From: DASROJ01 sp035646975
Lineage (GTDB): Bacteria > Acidobacteriota > Polarisedimenticolia > JACPZX01 > DASXTC01
Reading direction: 5' to 3'
DNA: 5,795 nt
NCBI GenBank assembly: GCA_035646975.1
Contig: DASROJ010000010.1
Span: 1 to 5,795, forward strand
The stretch's first letter is position 1. The number at the start of each line of letters is the position of its first letter. Under the pieces are notes generated by a model that had not been told where the DNA came from, did no database searches, and was given only the letters and a program-made list of their open reading frames with translations. This document shows positions 5,702-5,795 of this stretch, in pieces. A program made the translations under genes and the position numbers.

Positions 5702-5795
5702 TTACGTGGACGCGACCCCGGCGATCTGGTCGGCGAGCTCCTGGCGCCCCATGTCATGATAGATGGGCGTCTCCCACTGATGGCCCCGGCCCCCC
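5702..5795 (-). pseudogene. Upstream piece of the same S9 peptidase, ending in an in-frame TAA
   Basis: Read in the same frame as the downstream catalytic domain, 5794-5705 encodes 30 residues including GGRGHQWETPIY and MGRQELADQIAGV. These match the region just before the nucleophile elbow in S9 peptidases, usually GRG ... LGQLEVEDQIAG. TAA at 5704-5702 follows. Between QIAGV and RIGIWG the expected dozen residues are present in number, but the sequence (AST, stop, DWVLSHAT) does not fit the family except for DWV. The lesion is therefore local, with no net frame change. Confidence 0.7.

Noticed and set aside
1..5795. CRISPR array, insertion sequence, tRNA, rRNA or integration site
   Set aside because: No regularly spaced repeats, transposase motifs, terminal inverted repeats or tRNA-like cloverleaf were seen on either strand.

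Overview
All six recognisable genes lie on the minus strand, so transcription runs from right to left. The DNA is GC-rich. Gene content (a PknB-like Ser/Thr kinase, an S9 peptidase, and a secreted subtilase with a fibronectin-III-like tail) suggests an environmental bacterium of an Acidobacteriota, Eisenbacteria or Gemmatimonadota type. No rRNA or marker gene is present to settle this.

Right part (5795 to 3885): the C-terminal catalytic domain of a DPP-IV-like S9 serine peptidase runs in from the right edge. Its reading frame is broken by an in-frame TAA just upstream of the GWSYGG nucleophile motif. Its stop codon overlaps the GTG start of a 455-residue membrane-anchored Ser/Thr kinase by four bases (GTGA). 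The two genes therefore look translationally coupled.

Middle part (3863 to 2052): this is the most interesting section, a compact three-gene arsenic operon. A near-consensus sigma-70 promoter (TTGACA, 17 bp, TATATT) overlaps a 22-bp imperfect dyad. It is followed by a cysteine-rich MarR-family regulator, an arsenite S-adenosylmethionine methyltransferase (ArsM) and an ArsN2-type GNAT acetyltransferase. MarR and ArsM share an ATGA overlap, and ArsM and ArsN2 are one base apart. There is no ArsR, Acr3/ArsB or ArsC in view. My reading is that the MarR protein takes the sensor role usually held by ArsR, represses its own promoter, and is relieved by a thiophilic ligand such as As(III). An 8-bp hairpin spans the arsN2 stop codon.

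Left part (2008 to 1): a second good sigma-70 promoter (TTGACA, 18 bp, TATAAG, with an A-tract upstream) drives a leader of roughly 180 nt rich in inverted repeats. The leader ends in a compound hairpin that abuts the start codon and holds part of the Shine-Dalgarno sequence in a bulge. It precedes a secreted subtilisin-like S8 peptidase of at least 597 residues (signal peptide, I9-like propeptide, catalytic domain, FN3-like domain, start of another beta domain) that runs off the left edge. Because it has no stop in the window, a caller that wants complete ORFs would miss it.

The plus strand shows no credible gene. Its long open frames are GC-driven shadows of the minus-strand genes.
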